Shown: one piece after another, positions 17,795-26,603 of the stretch | Layout: each line of letters opens with the position of its first letter | Position numbering within the stretch: the first letter of the stretch is position 1 | Source: Oscillospiraceae bacterium | GTDB taxonomy: Bacteria > Bacillota > Clostridia > Oscillospirales > Ruminococcaceae | Assembly: GCA_017847835.1 (NCBI GenBank) | Contig: JAGASH010000008.1 | Location: 186,001 to 250,000 of the forward strand | Direction: 5' to 3' | DNA length: 64,000 bases | Position numbers and translations under genes: made by a program | Notes under the pieces: generated by a model | Told to the model about the DNA's origin: nothing | What the model saw: only the letters and a program-made list of their open reading frames with translations | Database searches by the model: none

Positions 17795-18427
17795 ATGAAT
17801 ACAAATTTGCTGCAAATCACGACAATTCCTATTCAGATTGAAATTAAGGTTACAAACGCAAAGCTTGAATATTCCGAGGACAAACAGCCGAAGGTAAACA
17901 TCACGACAAAAAACGGCGGTTATGTTATGCAGGCTGAGCCGATGAAGCTCAACATCGACACTTATGAAGCGAGAAAGAGCTTAGGTCCGGGACATATGAC
18001 GGACGGTGATATTCTGAAGCAGAAGGCTCAGGAAGGCTTTTCGATTGCATATCAGGGCACGGCAAAGGTTGTTCAGGACGGCGACGCTCTGGCACGCGGA
18101 ATGACGCCTTCGGAAATCGCGATAAACAATGCGCGCGCAGGCGCGACGGTTGAAACTATAATGGAGTTTTTGCCCAAGGAAGGCGCTGATATCACCTTTG
18201 ACGAGGGCAAGCTGAACATTGAGTATCAGGTGGGCTCGCAGGACTTCGACTGGAATTTGAAACCCGACCTGCCGATGGAGTTTATTCCCGGAAACGTCGA
18301 GCTTATTGTCCGCGACAGACCGAGAGTTGAAATCGAGTACATCGGCGGACCGATTTACGTTCCGGCAAGCGCCAATCCGAACTACGAACCTCCGTACATT
18401 CCACCGGTATTTGACCAGAAGGGCTGA
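17795..18427 (+). CDS. DUF6470 protein (YviE-like)
   Basis: The protein starts LLQITTIPIQIEIKVTNAKLEY and has 210 residues, matching the YviE/DUF6470 family found between flgL and fliW in Bacilli and Clostridia. Its function is unknown; only the conserved position suggests a flagellar role. The start is ATG 17795, with AGGGGG 8 bases upstream; an in-frame GTG nine bases earlier overlaps that site. The C-terminus is Pro/Tyr-rich. Confidence 0.8.
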   Translation: MNTNLLQITTIPIQIEIKVTNAKLEYSEDKQPKVNITTKNGGYVMQAEPMKLNIDTYEARKSLGPGHMTDGDILKQKAQEGFSIAYQGTAKVVQDGDALARGMTPSEIAINNARAGATVETIMEFLPKEGADITFDEGKLNIEYQVGSQDFDWNLKPDLPMEFIPGNVELIVRDRPRVEIEYIGGPIYVPASANPNYEPPYIPPVFDQKG

Positions 18428-18432
18428 AAAAT

Positions 18433-18861
18433 ATGAAGATTAACACAAGAGATTTCGGGGAAACCGAGATAGATGAAAGCACAATCATCACTATCCCGAA
18501 TGGAATTATAGGCTTTGAGGACACGACAAAATACACGCTTCTGAGCCCGCTGGGAGACGGAGTTTTCCCGATGTGGCTTCAGTCGGTTGAGAAAACCGAG
18601 CCTTGCTTTGTGGTTTACGACCCGATGTTGATTTACCCCGACTATCGCTTTGAAATCACGGACGAGGAGCAGGCTTTGCTTCAGATTGACGAGAACACGC
18701 CTTACAGATGTCTTACCGTGGCAATTGTGCCCGATGATTACAAAAAGACGACGATAAATATGCGCTGTCCTATCGTAATCAACACGCGCGACAATATTGC
18801 GGCACAGGTTATTCTGGAGGAATACGAGTTCAAGTGTCCTGTTTATTCCGAGGAGGCATAA
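18433..18861 (+). CDS. fliW: Flagellar assembly factor FliW
   Basis: The 142 residues include [10 protein letters not shown], the family signature, and the usual NMRCPIVIN stretch. In the established partner switch FliW binds CsrA and relieves its block on flagellin translation until flagellin titrates FliW away. csrA follows after one base, as expected for the pair. The flagellin gene itself is not in this window. Confidence 0.95.
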   Translation: MKINTRDFGETEIDESTIITIPNGIIGFEDTTKYTLLSPLGDGVFPMWLQSVEKTEPCFVVYDPMLIYPDYRFEITDEEQALLQIDENTPYRCLTVAIVPDDYKKTTINMRCPIVINTRDNIAAQVILEEYEFKCPVYSEEA

Positions 18862-18862
18862 T

Positions 18863-19102
18863 ATGCTGGTAGTAACGCGAAAAACAGACGAGAGCATTGT
18901 GATTGCCGACAATATAGAGGTTACGGTGCTGGAAATCTCGAAAGACAAGGTAAAAATCGGAATAAATGCACCGAAGGAAGTAAAGATTTTCCGAAGCGAG
19001 CTCAAAACGGCACAGCAGACAAACGAGCAGTCGGCTCATATATCGGGAGCGGCTCTTGAACAGCTTCTGAACAATCATAAAGGTAAAGGGGAGGAGAAAT
19101 AA
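18863..19102 (+). CDS. csrA: Carbon storage regulator CsrA (RNA-binding)
   Basis: [20 protein letters not shown] and [15 protein letters not shown] carry the strands and the RNA-binding ends of the CsrA dimer. It has 79 residues with the longer C-terminal tail of FliW-regulated CsrA. It represses translation of target mRNAs by binding GGA motifs in leaders. GGAGG overlaps the fliW end, and fliD starts two bases after its stop. Confidence 0.95.
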   Translation: MLVVTRKTDESIVIADNIEVTVLEISKDKVKIGINAPKEVKIFRSELKTAQQTNEQSAHISGAALEQLLNNHKGKGEEK

Positions 19103-19103
19103 C

Positions 19104-21551
19104 ATGGCAAGCGACCTTATGCGTTTGGCGGGTATCAACACAGGATATGATACCGAAGCTATGATTGAGCAGATGATGTCGAGCTATCAGACGAAAATCG
19201 ACAATCAGAACAAAAAGCTCACAAAGCTCACCTGGCAGCAGGAAGCTTATCGTGACGTAACAGATAAGCTGACGAAATTCAAGAACAAGTACTTTGATAT
19301 TCTGAACAAGAAGAGCTATCTTATGAGCCCTTCCTCGTTCAGCAATTTCAAGTCATCGATAACGGGAAAAACTCTCGGCGACAATGCAAAGGGACTTGAT
19401 GTCACCACGACAGCAAATTCCGTTGAGGGAAGCTATAAGGTAAAGCTGACGCAGCTTGCGACCGCGACAAAAGCGTCCGGCAAGAGCATTATGCCCACAA
19501 GCTTCAAGCTTGACCTTGCAAAGGCAGCGGAGAACTCAACTTTCACGGAAAACGATGACGGAACGAGAAATTACTCTTTCAGCCTTGACGTAAAAGTCGG
19601 TGAAATCACGAAGTCGGTTGAGTTCAAGGCGGAGAACATCGCGCTTGACGGCGAGGGAAACGTTGATATGACGGCTTTCACCGACGCTGTGACCGCAAAC
19701 CTGAACACTGCGCTTGCTTCTGCTTTCGGCAGAACAGGCAAGGATACCGACGGCGATGATATTGTCGAGGATTATTTCCTTCAGGTAAAAGACGCGGGCG
19801 ACGGAAAGCTTGATTTTGCCGTAAACGGAAACGCAGCTGTAAATGTTGCGGAAAAAGAGGGCAGCTTCGGACTTACGAAGATGTCGAAATCTATTGCAAT
19901 TTCTGCGCAGAGCGCGGTAACCGGCAAAAACACAGTTGCCGTAAACATCGGCGGAACCGTGAAGAACGTTTCGTTTGAGGGTGTTTCGGACACTTATTTT
20001 GACAGCCGCGAGCTCAAAGGCAACGACGCAATTCTCAGCGAGTATAACAAGCTTAAAGAGGCGGCATACCGCAAGGAAAACAATCTTTCTTCGAGCGCGG
20101 CAATCGACCAGAAGAAGCTTGATGATTTCACCTACACCAGCGCGCAGGCTGCAAAGGACAAGAACACTGCGGCTCTTGAAAAGGCGCTCAACAGCACTTT
20201 CTCGGGTGACGGCATCTCGTTCAGCATAAATAACGGCTCGGTTTCCGCGAAAAAGAACGGAGTTTCGGCTGAATTTTCGATGACATCGGTTGAGGGCGGA
20301 ACTCTCGGCCTTGAAAAGGGCGCGGTTTCCAACAGATTTACCTCAAAAACCAAGCTCAGGGACATTGGAATTCTCGGAAACAATATCGTTTTGAACGGCG
20401 CTACGGGCGAGTCCGAGAGAAATTATTCGTTTGAGATTAACGGAAAGAAAATCGAGCTCGGCGAGGACGCAACCATCAGCAGCCTGCTTGACGCGGTAAA
20501 CAAGAGCGGCGCGGGCGTGACGATGAGCTACTCCTACCTCACGAACAGCTTTGAGCTCAGCTCGAACAATCTCGGTTCTTCTGAAACCATCGAATTCGGC
20601 AAGAACGCTGACGGCACGGAAAATCGTATTCTGAAGGAGCTGGGACTGCTTGACGCGGATATCACTGCGGGACAGAACGCGATTTTCGAGCTTAACGGGG
20701 TTGAGGTTTACCACAACGCGAACAGCTATACAACCGATAACACGACCTTTAAGTTCTCCGAGGATATGACAACGGGAGAGGTATACGAGGTCAATGTTTC
20801 CAAGAGCTATGATGATATCAAGCAGAATATCAAGGATTTCATCACGGACTATAACCAGCTGATTGACGACATCTACGGTCATATCGGCACGGCACCCGTT
20901 CGCGACAACAAGAACAATCTCTATGAACCGCTCACCGATGCGCAGAAGGAAGAGATGGACGAAAAGGAGATTGAGAAGTGGGAAACCGCCGCGAAGAAGG
21001 GCGTAATCTACAACGACTCTACCGTTTCGGGCATTATGACGCAGATTAGAACTGCGCTCTACAATACGGTTACACTTGATGACGGCACGAAGTTCGGCAT
21101 ATATAATATGGGTATCAAGACCGCTTCCATTCTCGACTCCTCGAACGAGGATGCGCTTCGCGGCAAGCTGAAGCTGGACGAGGACGCGTTCAACAAGGCA
21201 TTTGATGAAAATCCCGAAGCGATATCCAAGCTGTTCACAGACGCTGAAAACGGCGTTATGGTGAAGGTAAACAAGACGCTTGACAACGCTGTGAGAACGA
21301 CGGGCAGAACCAAGGGCTCGCTTATCAGCAAGGCAGGCACAACAAGCGGCGCTTCCGCGAAGGACAACTACATTTATCGTCAGATGGAGTCGGTTCAGAA
21401 GCGCATAAGCCAGCTTCAGGACAGATATGACGCGAAGGAAGACTATTGGTGGAAGGTGTTCACAAATCTGGAGTCTGCAATGGGCAACTTCAACAACCAG
21501 TCGGCATATCTTTCAAACTATCTGAGCGGTTTTGGAACCACGGGCTCATAA
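19104..21551 (+). CDS. fliD: Flagellar filament cap protein FliD (HAP2), enlarged
   Basis: The N-terminus (LAGINTGYDTEAMIEQMM) and C-terminus (residues 750-815, with coiled coil and NQSAYLSNYLSGF) are the conserved FliD ends that form the cap legs and bind FliS-type chaperones. Typical FliD has 400-500 residues; this one has 815. The added middle contains at least two modules built like those in the neighbouring FlgL (for example KNTVAVNIGGTVKNVSFEG). It follows csrA after one base and precedes fliS. Confidence 0.93.
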   Translation: MASDLMRLAGINTGYDTEAMIEQMMSSYQTKIDNQNKKLTKLTWQQEAYRDVTDKLTKFKNKYFDILNKKSYLMSPSSFSNFKSSITGKTLGDNAKGLDVTTTANSVEGSYKVKLTQLATATKASGKSIMPTSFKLDLAKAAENSTFTENDDGTRNYSFSLDVKVGEITKSVEFKAENIALDGEGNVDMTAFTDAVTANLNTALASAFGRTGKDTDGDDIVEDYFLQVKDAGDGKLDFAVNGNAAVNVAEKEGSFGLTKMSKSIAISAQSAVTGKNTVAVNIGGTVKNVSFEGVSDTYFDSRELKGNDAILSEYNKLKEAAYRKENNLSSSAAIDQKKLDDFTYTSAQAAKDKNTAALEKALNSTFSGDGISFSINNGSVSAKKNGVSAEFSMTSVEGGTLGLEKGAVSNRFTSKTKLRDIGILGNNIVLNGATGESERNYSFEINGKKIELGEDATISSLLDAVNKSGAGVTMSYSYLTNSFELSSNNLGSSETIEFGKNADGTENRILKELGLLDADITAGQNAIFELNGVEVYHNANSYTTDNTTFKFSEDMTTGEVYEVNVSKSYDDIKQNIKDFITDYNQLIDDIYGHIGTAPVRDNKNNLYEPLTDAQKEEMDEKEIEKWETAAKKGVIYNDSTVSGIMTQIRTALYNTVTLDDGTKFGIYNMGIKTASILDSSNEDALRGKLKLDEDAFNKAFDENPEAISKLFTDAENGVMVKVNKTLDNAVRTTGRTKGSLISKAGTTSGASAKDNYIYRQMESVQKRISQLQDRYDAKEDYWWKVFTNLESAMGNFNNQSAYLSNYLSGFGTTGS

Positions 21552-21580
21552 AAATCCGAAAATAAGGAGAGGAAACGCAA

Positions 21581-21997
21581 ATGAATAATCCTTATTCCGC
21601 ATATAAAAAGCAGTCAGTAACGACAATGACGCCTGTTGAGGTTGTGATAAAGCTGTACAGTGAGATTGAACGGCAGCTTGCTCTGGCGATAAGCTATGTC
21701 GAAGCGAAGGACAACATAAAGGCAAATTCGGCATTTATCAAGGCGGAGGACTGTATAGACGCGCTTCGTGAGTCGCTGGATATGTCAATTCCGATATCGA
21801 AAGAGCTTGACAGCTATTATATATTCTTTTACAAGGAAATTGTCAAGGCAAACGTGAGCAAGGACTGCACGGAGGTCAAGAAGATTATCCCGCTTGTAGG
21901 TGAGCTGCGCGACGCGTTCACGCAGATTAGCCAGATGACGCGGGCTGAAATCGAAGCGCAGGACGCTCAGAACCACAAGAAAAAGGGCGTAGTATAA
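21581..21997 (+). CDS. fliS: Flagellin export chaperone FliS
   Basis: This 138-residue helical-bundle protein begins NNPYSAYKKQSVTTMTPVEVVIKLY, the FliS signature (YxxxxVxTxxPxxLxxxLY). It prevents premature flagellin polymerisation in the cytoplasm. It has a ribosome site (AGGAGAGG) and lies directly after fliD, the usual order. Confidence 0.93.
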   Translation: MNNPYSAYKKQSVTTMTPVEVVIKLYSEIERQLALAISYVEAKDNIKANSAFIKAEDCIDALRESLDMSIPISKELDSYYIFFYKEIVKANVSKDCTEVKKIIPLVGELRDAFTQISQMTRAEIEAQDAQNHKKKGVV

Positions 21998-22038
21998 TCG
22001 GGAAACCCCGACAGCCCTTAATGAAAGAGGGGAGAATT

Positions 22039-22524
22039 ATGGCAGAGCTTTTTGGCTGTGAAAAGGTGCGGGAGATAATGGAGAAAATCCTTGCAACGCT
22101 TCAGGAATACGAAAAGCAGACCGACAATATGATAAACGCGGAGCTTGAGGTTATCCAGCAGGGGCTTATTGCCAGAAACGAGCTTATTGCTTCCCTTGAC
22201 GAGCTGAAGGACGACCTTGAGGCAGTGGTTGAGTTTGAAAATCCGGACGAGGCTGCGCTTTTGAAAGCGCTGATTAACGGCAGTTACATCAGCACTCCGC
22301 TTGACGAGGAGCACAAAAATCTTCAGCTTTTGCAGAGGAACATTTCCGTTGCAAAGCAGAGGATACTCGACAAGGACAAAATCATCTCGGGTCAGTTCAA
22401 GAACCAGCATATTGATTCACGGCGCGAGCTTGAAGCGCTGAAGCAGACCAAGCAGAAAATCGGCTATTACAACAGCGCGGTTGTCGGAAGAGCCACGGGA
22501 CAGTCGCTTAACCGCAACCTATAA
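22039..22524 (+). CDS. Coiled-coil flagellar protein, FliT/FlgN-like
   Basis: This 161-residue, highly charged helical protein begins AELFGCEKVREIMEKILATL. It has no strong family signature that I recognise, but its size, coiled coils and place after fliS match FliT-type or FlgN-type export chaperones. ATG 22039 is chosen because GAGGGGAG lies just upstream. It is the last gene before the operon terminator. Confidence 0.55.
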   Translation: MAELFGCEKVREIMEKILATLQEYEKQTDNMINAELEVIQQGLIARNELIASLDELKDDLEAVVEFENPDEAALLKALINGSYISTPLDEEHKNLQLLQRNISVAKQRILDKDKIISGQFKNQHIDSRRELEALKQTKQKIGYYNSAVVGRATGQSLNRNL

Positions 22525-22545
22525 TCAGCAAATCAACATAAAACT

Positions 22546-22576
22546 GCCGCCAAGCAAGGACGCGAGGCGGCTTTTT
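22546..22576 (+). terminator. Terminator of the late flagellar operon
   Basis: GCCGCC / GGCGGC stem with a 14-base loop and five T. Confidence 0.75.
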
Positions 22577-22601
22577 ACATAATCCGGAAAGCGCGCTGCG
22601 T

Positions 22602-22736
22602 GTGCTTTTCCTCACCCACCCCTACGGGGTGGCTTCGGAAAAGCTGCGGTACTCGTTTAAATTTGCTTCGCAAATTTCACGGCGCTGCGCGCCGTGGTTT
22701 TCCTGCGGAAAACAAACGAGAACCGCGAGCGGGGAG
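22602..22736. repeat. Cloverleaf-like intergenic repeat, copy 1
   Basis: This 135-bp element is about 93% identical to 28911-29045. It begins with a hairpin closed by CTTTTCC/GGAAAAG. A helix of GCGGT plus CTCGTTT pairing with AAACGAG plus ACCGC (one A-A mismatch) follows. It encloses three hairpins in a row: AAATTTGC/GCAAATTT, CACGGCGC/GCGCCGTG and TTTTCC/GGAAAA. Triloops differ between copies while stems are kept. It lies between the flagellar terminator and the next gene. Confidence 0.85.
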
Positions 22737-22768
22737 CGCGCGTGGCAAGAGAGGGGAAGAAATCGGGA

Positions 22769-23680
22769 ATGAACGAGAACGAGAGCGTGAACGAAAAGTG
22801 CGAGTTGTGCCCGAGGCGGTGCGGGGCTGAGAGGTCAAAAGGAGCGGGCTTTTGCGGAATGGGTGAGAGGATAGTTGCCGCGAGAGCGGGGCTTCACTAT
22901 TGGGAGGAGCCGTGCATTTCGGGAGAGCGCGGGAGCGGAGCGGTGTTTTTCTCGGGGTGTATGATGAGGTGCAGATTTTGCCAGAACAGCGAGATAAGCA
23001 GAGGGAAAAAGGGCAAAGAGATAAGCGAGGAGCGCTTGTCGGAGATTTTTCTGGAGTTGGAAGAACAGGGCGCGCTGAATATAAATCTGGTGAACCCGAC
23101 GCACTTCGTTCCACAGATAATAAGGTCGCTTGAAATTGCGAGAAAACAGGGTTTGCGGGTGCCGATTGTGTACAACAGCGGCGGTTACGAGCGGGTGGAA
23201 ACGCTGAAAATGCTGGACGGACTTGTCGATATTTACCTGCCCGATGTGAAATATTTCGATGACGAGCTTGCCGTGAAACTGTCGGGCGCGCCAAGTTATT
23301 TTGAAATCGCGATGAGAGCGGTTTCCGAGATGATAAGGCAGACGGGAAAGCCGGTTTTCGATAAAAGCGGGATTTTGCAAAAGGGAACGGTCGTGCGGCA
23401 CTTGGTTCTGCCGAATTGCTACAAGGACAGCGTTGAGGTGATAAAGCGAGTCGGGGAGCGGTTTGGCGGGGAAATTCTGTTCAGTTTGATGAGCCAGTAC
23501 ACCCCGTTCGGCGAGGTGAAAACCAATCCCGATTTTGCGAAAATGAACCGCCGGATAACGACATTCGAGTATCAAAAAGCGCTTGACGCGGTTCTGGAAG
23601 CGGGCTTGCAGGGATTTATGCAGGAAAAAAGCTCGGCGAAAGAGGAGTACACGCCGAGCTTTGATTTGACGGGAATTTGA
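22769..23680 (+). CDS. Radical SAM protein, PflX/pyruvate formate-lyase activase-like
   Basis: The radical SAM motif CxxxCxxC is CMMRCRFC, preceded by a Cys-rich N-terminal block (CELCPRRCGAERSKGAGFCG) as in the COG1313/PflX group. Members share the activase fold and use SAM to make a radical; the physiological substrate of PflX-type proteins is not established. The start is set at ATG 22769, giving 303 residues, because the upstream open frame lies in the repeat and reads as Arg-rich noise. The stop abuts the convergent thiE stop with no gap. Confidence 0.8.
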   Translation: MNENESVNEKCELCPRRCGAERSKGAGFCGMGERIVAARAGLHYWEEPCISGERGSGAVFFSGCMMRCRFCQNSEISRGKKGKEISEERLSEIFLELEEQGALNINLVNPTHFVPQIIRSLEIARKQGLRVPIVYNSGGYERVETLKMLDGLVDIYLPDVKYFDDELAVKLSGAPSYFEIAMRAVSEMIRQTGKPVFDKSGILQKGTVVRHLVLPNCYKDSVEVIKRVGERFGGEILFSLMSQYTPFGEVKTNPDFAKMNRRITTFEYQKALDAVLEAGLQGFMQEKSSAKEEYTPSFDLTGI

Positions 23681-24313
23681 TTAGAGCTGTTCCGCGGCTT
23701 TTCGCATTTCGCGGGCTGCCGCTGTGATGTCGGGCTTCGCGCAGATTGCCGAAACGACAGCCGCGCCGTTAATTCCAAGCCCGTAGAGCTGCGAGATATT
23801 TTTCTCGTTGACGCCGCCGATAACGACAAACGGAAGCGAAACGGCTTCGCGGATTTCGCGGATAGTTTCGGGAGTAACGGGAGTTGTGTTGGTTTTAGTT
23901 GACGTGCAAAAAGCCGCTCCCACACCGAGATAATCTGCGCCGTCCTTTTGCGCTTGAAGCGCTTCAGCGGCATTATGCGAGGAAACACCGATTATCTTTC
24001 CCTCTCCGAGGATTTCCCGCGCGATTTTGCAGGGGATATCCGATTGCCCGAGGTGTACGCCGTCCGCGTCCGCAGCAAGACAGATGTCGAGCCTGTCGTT
24101 TATGATAAGCGGGACATTTCGCGGCTTTGTGATTTCAAGCAGCCGAAGCGCCGTTTCGTAAAACTCGCGCGAGGACAAATTCTTCTCGCGAAGCTGAATA
24201 ACCGAAGCTCCTCCGTCGATTGCCCGCTCAACCGATTGCTCAACGGTATCGCAGGACATCAGCTCCCTGTCCGTGACGAAATAGAGCGTGTAGTCGATAT
24301 TTTTCTTATCCAT
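23681..24313 (-). CDS. thiE: Thiamine-phosphate synthase ThiE
   Basis: This TIM-barrel enzyme joins HMP pyrophosphate and the thiazole phosphate to give thiamine phosphate. Conserved blocks are VIQLREKNLSS, IINDRLDICLAADADGVHLGQ, IGVSSHN and the phosphate-binding end VVIGGVNEKN. It has 210 residues, the normal length. It is the last gene of the thiDCE operon and converges with the radical SAM gene with zero spacing. Confidence 0.95.
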   Translation of the reverse strand: MDKKNIDYTLYFVTDRELMSCDTVEQSVERAIDGGASVIQLREKNLSSREFYETALRLLEITKPRNVPLIINDRLDICLAADADGVHLGQSDIPCKIAREILGEGKIIGVSSHNAAEALQAQKDGADYLGVGAAFCTSTKTNTTPVTPETIREIREAVSLPFVVIGGVNEKNISQLYGLGINGAAVVSAICAKPDITAAAREMRKAAEQL

Positions 24314-24336
24314 AAAACAAACCTTTCCAAAGAAAT

Positions 24337-24355
24337 CCCCCGCGAAAAACGGGGG
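24337..24355 (-). terminator. GC-rich hairpin between thiC and thiE
   Basis: CCCCCG / CGGGGG stem with a 7-base loop, followed on the minus strand by ATTTCTTT. It may terminate part of the transcript, giving less thiE than thiC, or protect an mRNA end. Confidence 0.5.
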
Positions 24356-24363
24356 AATTTTTA

Positions 24364-25677
24364 TTATTTTTCGGAGCAGAACTTTACTTCTTTTCCCTCA
24401 AGAATCATATTTGTGGTGCGAACCGCGCACATTTTCCCGCACATCGAGCAGGTGTGGCGGTCAGCGGGCGGCGTACTCTCGAAATACGCGCGCGCTTTCT
24501 CCTCGTCAACAGCGATTTTGAACATCTCGTCCCAGTCAACCTTGTGACGAGCCTCAGCCATTTCGTTGTCCTTGTCGCGTGCGTGAGGAACACCCTTCGC
24601 TATATCGGCAGCGTGTGCAGCTATTTTGCTAGCGATGATACCCTCCTTAACATCGCTCAAATCTGGCAGACGAAGGTGTTCAGCGGGAGTGACATAGCAC
24701 AGGAAATCCGCGCCCGAAGCCGCTGCGATAGCCCCGCCGATTGCCGAGGTGATGTGGTCGTATCCGGGGAAAATGTCGGTAACAAGCGGACCGAGAACAT
24801 AAAACGGCGCGTTGTGGCAGATACGTTTCTGAAGCTGCATATTTGCGGCAATTTCGTTCATTGCCATATGTCCGGGACCCTCAACCATAACCTGAACGTC
24901 CTTTGCCCAGGCTCTTTCGGTGAGCGCACCAAGCTCGATAAGCTCAGCGATTTGTCCCGCGTCGGTGCTGTCGTCGATACAGCCGGGGCGAAGCGCGTCA
25001 CCGAGGGAAATGGTGACGTCAAATTCGCGAAGGATATCGAGAACATCATCGTAGAACTCATAGAACGGGTTTTCGTTGCCGGTCATCATCATCCACGCGA
25101 AAAGGAGCGAGCCTCCGCGGGAAACTATGTTCATCTTGCGCGGGTCGCGGCGGAAAGCCTCAACGGCGCGGCGGTTGATACCCGCGTGAATTGTCATAAA
25201 GTCAACGCCTTCTTCTGCGTGCGCGCGGACAACTCTGAGGAAATCCTCAGCCTTGATATCGAGCAAATCCTTTTCGAGATAACCGATAGCGTCATACATC
25301 GGCACAGTGCCAATCATTGCGGGAGATTTTGCGACAAGTTCTTTTCGGAAGGTGTTGGTTTTGCCGTAATTCGACAAATCCATAATCGCCTCCGCGCCGA
25401 ATTTTATCGACATATCAACCTTCTGCATTTCGAGGTCATAGTTTTTCGCGTCGCCGGAAATGCCGAGGTTTACATTGATTTTCGTGCGAAGACCTCCGCC
25501 GATACCCTCCGGCGAAAGCGACTTGTGATTTACATTCGCGGGGATAGCGATTTCACCTGTCGCGACCTTTTCGCGGATTTTCTCTGCGTCCCAATATTCC
25601 TTTTCAGCGACAATTTTCATTTCGGGAGTGATAATTCCCTTTTTTGCCGCTTCCATTTGTGTAGCGTATTCTCTCAT
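24364..25677 (-). CDS. thiC: Phosphomethylpyrimidine synthase ThiC
   Basis: ThiC converts aminoimidazole ribotide to HMP phosphate by radical SAM chemistry. Its C-terminal cluster motif CxxCxxxxC is seen as CSMCGKMC. Other family blocks are [41 protein letters not shown] and [14 protein letters not shown]. The 437 residues match the shorter form found in Firmicutes. It is the middle gene of the operon controlled by the TPP riboswitch. Confidence 0.96.
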   Translation of the reverse strand: MREYATQMEAAKKGIITPEMKIVAEKEYWDAEKIREKVATGEIAIPANVNHKSLSPEGIGGGLRTKINVNLGISGDAKNYDLEMQKVDMSIKFGAEAIMDLSNYGKTNTFRKELVAKSPAMIGTVPMYDAIGYLEKDLLDIKAEDFLRVVRAHAEEGVDFMTIHAGINRRAVEAFRRDPRKMNIVSRGGSLLFAWMMMTGNENPFYEFYDDVLDILREFDVTISLGDALRPGCIDDSTDAGQIAELIELGALTERAWAKDVQVMVEGPGHMAMNEIAANMQLQKRICHNAPFYVLGPLVTDIFPGYDHITSAIGGAIAAASGADFLCYVTPAEHLRLPDLSDVKEGIIASKIAAHAADIAKGVPHARDKDNEMAEARHKVDWDEMFKIAVDEEKARAYFESTPPADRHTCSMCGKMCAVRTTNMILEGKEVKFCSEK

Positions 25678-25732
25678 TTATATGCACCTTTCTTTAAACA
25701 GCTTGCCGAAACGACAGCCGAGATTAACCGAA

Positions 25733-26545
25733 TTACTTTCCCGATTTTGCCCAAAGCGCGTGGAAATGGTTGACGGGACCGTGACCTTTTCCGACTTGAT
25801 AGGACTTGGAAATCGCTTCTGTGATGAAGTCCTTTGCGGAGAAAACTGCGCCTCCAATCGCAAAACCGTTTGCGAGATTTGCGGTGATAGCCGAGGAGAG
25901 CGTACAGCCTGTCCCGTGAGTATTCGGCGAGTCGATTTTGAGCGCTTTTATGGTCATCGGGTCGTTATTTTCATAGAGCAGAATATCCGTTGCGTGACCT
26001 GCACCGAGATGTCCTCCCTTAACGAGCACCGCTTTTGCGCCGAGCGAAGCGATTTTCTGAGCGGCGGCTTTCATATCGTTGATATCGTTTATCTTATCTC
26101 CCGTGAAGCTTTCTGCCTCGGGGATATTCGGCGTGAGCAAATCGACAATCGGGAAGATATGCTCGATATACGCGGGGATAATACCGCTGTCGGAGAGCGC
26201 GTCACCGCTTGTTGCGACAAGCACGGGGTCGCAGACGATGTGCTTTGGCTTATACTCCGAGAGCTTTTTAGCAACTGTTTTGACGATATCGGCAGTCGGG
26301 AGCATACCGAGCTTCACCGCGTCGATTTCTATATCCTCAAAAACCGCGTCAATCTGTTTTGCGACTTCATCTGCGGGGAGATTGAACACGGAGATAACGC
26401 GCGAGGTATTCTCAGCGACAACGGACGTGATAACGCTTGCGCCATAGCATTTATGAGCGGCAAAGGTTTTGAGGTCGGCTTGGATACCTGCGCCGCCCGA
26501 GGAGTCGGAGCCTGCGATTGTAAGGCATTTTTTCACGCTCTGCAT
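25733..26545 (-). CDS. thiD: Hydroxymethylpyrimidine/phosphomethylpyrimidine kinase ThiD
   Basis: This ribokinase-fold enzyme phosphorylates HMP and HMP phosphate. N-terminal CLTIAGSDSSGGAGIQADLKTF, the CDPVLVATSG block and SPNTHGTGCTLSSAITANLA with its catalytic Asn/Gly-rich motif are all present. GGAGGT precedes the ATG, which sits just downstream of the riboswitch terminator. It is the first gene of thiDCE. Confidence 0.96.
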   Translation of the reverse strand: MQSVKKCLTIAGSDSSGGAGIQADLKTFAAHKCYGASVITSVVAENTSRVISVFNLPADEVAKQIDAVFEDIEIDAVKLGMLPTADIVKTVAKKLSEYKPKHIVCDPVLVATSGDALSDSGIIPAYIEHIFPIVDLLTPNIPEAESFTGDKINDINDMKAAAQKIASLGAKAVLVKGGHLGAGHATDILLYENNDPMTIKALKIDSPNTHGTGCTLSSAITANLANGFAIGGAVFSAKDFITEAISKSYQVGKGHGPVNHFHALWAKSGK

Positions 26546-26560
26546 AAACTACCTCCAACA

Positions 26561-26584
26561 AAAAAGTCCCCGCGAAAAGCGAGG
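26561..26584 (-). terminator. Riboswitch terminator before thiD
   Basis: On the minus strand, CCTCGC pairs with GCGGGG (one U-G) around a 5-base loop, followed by ACTTTTTT. It sits between the TPP aptamer and the thiD ribosome site, as expected for transcriptional control. Confidence 0.75.
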
Positions 26585-26603
26585 ATTTCACTTGTGAAAA
26601 TCC

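Noticed and set aside
22694..22768. Upstream start of the radical SAM gene adding 25 residues
   Set aside because: The added part lies partly in the cloverleaf repeat, is Arg/Glu noise, and lacks a ribosome site.
24454..25773. 439-codon open frame antisense to thiC
   Set aside because: It mirrors the conserved thiC frame, has His/Cys/Arg-rich composition, and no start signal. GC bias in codon position 3 explains it.
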